NCBI GenBank assembly: GCA_009602725.1
Contig: WELB01000003.1
Span: 1,230,324-1,240,849 of the forward strand
Reading direction: 5' to 3'
Length of the DNA stretch: 10,526 nt
Origin: Spirogloea muscicola
Taxonomy: Eukaryota > Streptophyta > Zygnematophyceae > Spirogloeales > Spirogloeaceae
In this document: positions 8,340-10,526 of the stretch, piece by piece
Layout: each line of letters begins with the position of its first letter
Position numbering within the stretch: the stretch's first letter is position 1
The notes under the pieces: model-generated
The model's database searches: none
What the model was told of the DNA's origin: nothing
What the model saw: only the letters and a program-made list of their open reading frames with translations
Translations under genes and position numbers: made by a program

Positions 8340-8391
8340 TGGTCAACATCGCAGCCCATTGTCCATGGTCAACATCGCAGCCCATTGTCCA
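8340..8391 (+). repeat. Perfect 26-bp tandem duplication
   Basis: The unit 8340-8365 (TGGTCAACATCGCAGCCCAT and six more bases) is repeated exactly at 8366-8391. A shorter echo, AGCCCATTGT, follows at about 8408-8417. Exact identity suggests a recent slippage or duplication event. Confidence 0.95.
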
Positions 8392-8607
8392 ACTCTTCGA
8401 TTTTACAAGCCCATTGTGACTAGTAATTTAGCAGCATCTTGTTGCATACATCCACAACTTCCTGGCATGTGTTGAGGTTATGCCCTTGCGAGCTGCTGTT
8501 ATTCTGCATCTGGAGAGGGCTGACCAGGGGAGTACAGCAAGTCAAGGGACACAAGCGGCGTGGTCAGAGATTGCTCTCTCTCCCTTTGGGAGGTACTTCA
8601 ACAATGT

Positions 8608-8645
8608 TACAAGAACACTTGGTGGGTACAAGACCACTTGGTGGT
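8608..8645 (+). repeat. Short tandem duplication, 19-bp unit
   Basis: TACAAGAACACTTGGTGGG at 8608-8626 is followed directly by TACAAGACCACTTGGTGGT, differing at two positions. A looser ACTTGATTGG follows near 8669. No function can be assigned. Confidence 0.85.
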
Positions 8646-8787
8646 TACTGGTCCACTAACTGGCAACACACTTGATTGGGGCGGTTCCAAGAATCACACC
8701 TCTTAAGGAACATGCTGTACGCCTCTCTAGCAGCGGCCAAGGTAACTGCAGCATTCTGAATTTGGTCCTGGCACTGCTCTCTTTGTC

Positions 8788-9759
8788 TTAGCCTGGCTTT
8801 GATGTATCGAGCTTCAGCTTCCTCTCTTGAGGGAACCTCTCCGGCAAAGCTATCCTTTCACACACAGTGGCTTCCAAGTTTTCCAAATTAAATGTACTTT
8901 CAACTACATGCTGGATCTGGCTTTCCGCCGGTGTTGAGCCTACAAGCTCCGGCTGACAGTCAGTCTCGACGCGGGCTGTGTCCTGCATGTATCTTCCAAG
9001 TTCCTCATCTGCCTGGGCAGCAAAGCCAGACTTCAACTCCTGCTCCGCCTGCTCGCCCAACCTGTCCACCAACTTCACCACTGCAACTTCCTGGTGTGGT
9101 CATAGAAACAGTCACGGTTGAGTAAGCCGTCCAGCACATGGTTTTCCAATATGATCAGAGTGTTGCAGTTACAAATAACCAACCAACAGGCCAGCCTTGG
9201 CTGCCAACAAGGGAATCATGGCAGGACTCCTCATGTTGGTTGCAAGCAGAGGCAGGCCAGCTAGCTAGTGTTGACAACGTCAGGCTGGCGAAAGCCAGTC
9301 TACAAGTTGCGGTCCTGGCAAGCAAAACGGGAGGAGACGTTTTCGGCTCACCGCGCGCTCAAGGCTGGCGAAGATTTCGTGGACCTCGGCGAGCGCCTGA
9401 CGGACGTGCTGGAGCGCCGCCTCCTCCAGCTGACGCTCCTTCGCCAGCCGCTCCTCCCGCAGCTGCACACATTTAGGGCCCCGCCGCTCATGTCAGTGCC
9501 GGTTCGCAGCCGCCGTGCACGGAACTCGTACCAGCGGAGCGGCCAGTGGTGCTCCAGTGGCTTCTGGAGGTCTGCCTAACGCGTCGTGGTGTCGCAGGCC
9601 AGGCGGCGTGACGAGCCGCGCAGCGCAGCGACGGAGTGTGGCGGCGGGGGGGACCTTGGCGGTGAGGGCCTGGATCTCGGCCGTGCGCCGGCGCAGCGTG
9701 TCGTCGCGGCCCAGCAGGACGCGCACGGCGTCGCGCATCAGCGCGGCGTACCGCAGCAT
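8788..9759 (-). CDS. Putative coiled-coil protein, 3 exons, function unknown
   Basis: Proposed exons (reading leftward) are 9759-9655, 9462-9352 and 9093-8788, with stop at 8790-8788 and about 173 residues. All junctions are phase 0. The second intron has a good donor (GCG|GTGAGC) and a CACACCAG acceptor; the first uses a weaker AAG|GTCCCC donor and a GTGTGCAG acceptor. An alternative donor CTG|GTACGA at 9532/9531 is also in phase 0 and would add 41 residues. Residues 1-110 are charged and helix-like, with heptad-compatible leucines: RDDTLRRRTAEIQALTAK, LREERLAKERQLEEAALQHV and VVKLVDRLGEQAEQELK. The C-terminus (about 111-173) is acidic and polar with no motif I recognise. No membrane segment or signal peptide is seen. 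The start at 9759 is the first in-frame ATG I found; an upstream exon is possible. I do not recognise the family. Confidence 0.42.
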
Positions 9760-9771
9760 CCCGCGCGCAGC

Positions 9772-9800
9772 CCCGCCGCCGCCGCCGCCGCCGCCGCCGT
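9772..9800. repeat. CCG/CGG trinucleotide tract
   Basis: A pure run of about nine CCG triplets lies just upstream of the proposed start of the - strand gene (ATG at 9759). On the - strand in the frame of that gene it would read as poly-Gly, so it is either 5' leader or, if translation starts further upstream, part of a glycine tract. Confidence 0.9.
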
Positions 9801-10130
9801 GGAGTGTGCGGAGTGGCGAGGGAACGAGCTCCTGCGGAGACGGGAGGTGAGCCAGGAGTGCCAATGGGCGGGGCGTCACTGGGGGCTGGAGGCCCCAGTC
9901 GCTCGTTAGGAAGGCGTAGTGGGGCGCGAGACGGCAGGTCGAGTCGTTGAAGTAGCTTAGGCCATTCTAGCGTCCCGCAAGCCATAGTTGCATGCTTCAG
10001 AATGCGGTTATCGTTGAGTCTGCAGCGCTCTCAGGCACTCGCGATCCACCAGCGTGCTGGTCGTGCATTAGCCCAGGCTGGTGGCTCCCGTGGTGGTGGT
10101 TTGGCTCCTCAGTATAGCTTGTCAGATATG
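9801..10130. other. Upstream region of the - strand gene
   Basis: This is GC-rich next to 9800 and becomes balanced towards 10130. A - strand frame from ATG 9985 is open to 9488, but it runs through an Arg homopolymer and lies in a different frame from the proposed exons, so it is probably a shadow. The promoter of the - strand gene should lie here, but no TATA box or distinct element was identified. Confidence 0.4.
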
Positions 10131-10149
10131 CATGTGCTCACTCGGGGAC

Positions 10150-10345
10150 ATTAGAAAGAAGTGGCACTCCCAATGGGGGCAAGGGCAGCGAAAAGCCAGC
10201 CCCCTTGGTGTCCCCCTTAGCACCGTCGTATGAGCACGAAGCCGCCCCTCATCTTCCCGCGGGTGTTGTGCCTCTCGTAGAAAAAAAAAAAGAAAAGCGG
10301 CTGCTGATATGAAAGAATCGGCTGTGAAATGCCAGCCAGATGCAT
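10150..10345 (+). repeat. Two degenerate dispersed-repeat copies
   Basis: The first copy (about 10155-10202) contains AGAAGTGGCACTCCCAATGG, then GGCAAGGGCAGCGAAAAGCC and AGCCCCC, the same order as at 3075-3130. The second (about 10316-10340) has AATCGGCTGTGAAATGCCAG. Between them is an A-rich run at about 10280-10295 (GTAG followed by eleven A). Bases 10346-10526 hold nothing I can support. Confidence 0.65.
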
Positions 10346-10526
10346 ACAGGTGTTCATGACGGAGCCAAAGGCTAGGCAGACAGGGCGCCCTCAATACCCC
10401 CGTGTCAGCAGTAAGAAGTCAGATGAGCTGAGGGGAGGAAGAGCAACCCCGCTGCGCAAGCCAGAGGCTGCTGCAAGGGCGCGACCAGCGCGGCGGTGCA
10501 AAGCAAGCGCTTGGGAGCGCTGCAGG

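Larger units (their letters stand above)
7962..8787. other. Intergenic region between convergent genes
   Basis: This stretch separates the stop codons of two genes that point at each other. It should contain both 3' untranslated regions. AATAAG at about 8151 and AATGAA at about 8209 on the + strand could act as weak near-upstream polyadenylation elements for the UspA-like gene. No protein kinase motif (HRD, DFG or glycine loop) was noticed in the frames. Two short tandem duplications are listed separately. Confidence 0.5.

Noticed and set aside
9488-9575. - strand frame reading LQKPLEHHWPLRWYEFRARR, protein-like
   Set aside because: A TAG lies just upstream (9578-9576), the frame differs from the coiled-coil exons, and no splice pair connects it in phase. 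It overlaps the proposed intron 1 and is probably chance.
9488-9985. 165-codon - strand frame from ATG 9985
   Set aside because: It is dominated by Arg/Pro/Ala from GC-rich DNA with an Arg homopolymer over the CCG tract, and has no recognisable domain.

Overview
The window reads as nuclear DNA of a land plant or a close streptophyte relative. The evidence is a split gene with short GT-AG introns (135-176 nt) that encodes a plant-type UspA-like domain of the kind fused to receptor-like kinases, a pogo/Emigrant-type MITE, long microsatellites and dispersed non-coding repeats. The GC-rich, Ala/Gly-rich coding exons would suit a non-seed plant (bryophyte or lycophyte) or a charophyte, but the sequence alone does not settle this. 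Nothing points to a prokaryote: there are no operons and no Shine-Dalgarno-led gene runs.

Bases 1-5650 are almost entirely repeats and intergenic DNA. In order they hold a CCG tract, an uninterrupted (CT)n tract of about 380 bp, a roughly 50-bp tandem array (about 1107-1285), an unexplained open frame (1738-2037), AT-richer empty DNA (2038-3050), and clusters of a hairpin-forming repeat built on GGGCTGG...CCAGCCC and CTCGCCCAT...ATGGGCGAG (3050-3720, 4308-4874, with degenerate copies at 5200-5560). A 110-bp MITE with perfect 22-bp terminal inverted repeats lies at 3752-3861. Two GC-rich islands (3880-4140, 4885-5040) flank the largest hairpin-repeat block.

Bases 5700-7961 carry the best-supported gene. 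It has five exons on the + strand, and every splice phase closes to give a 457-residue protein: a low-complexity N-terminus, a UspA-like domain and a Ser/Ala-rich tail. The stop comes where kinase-fused relatives would continue into a protein kinase domain, and I saw no kinase motif downstream.

Bases 7962-8787 are the intergenic stretch between convergent genes, with two short tandem duplications. On the - strand, 9759-8788 supports a less certain three-exon gene for a coiled-coil protein of about 173 residues, with all junctions in phase 0; its function is not recognised. Bases 9760-10526 hold GC-rich sequence upstream of that gene and more degenerate copies of the dispersed repeat. The two genes converge tail to tail, and nothing in the sequence links their functions.
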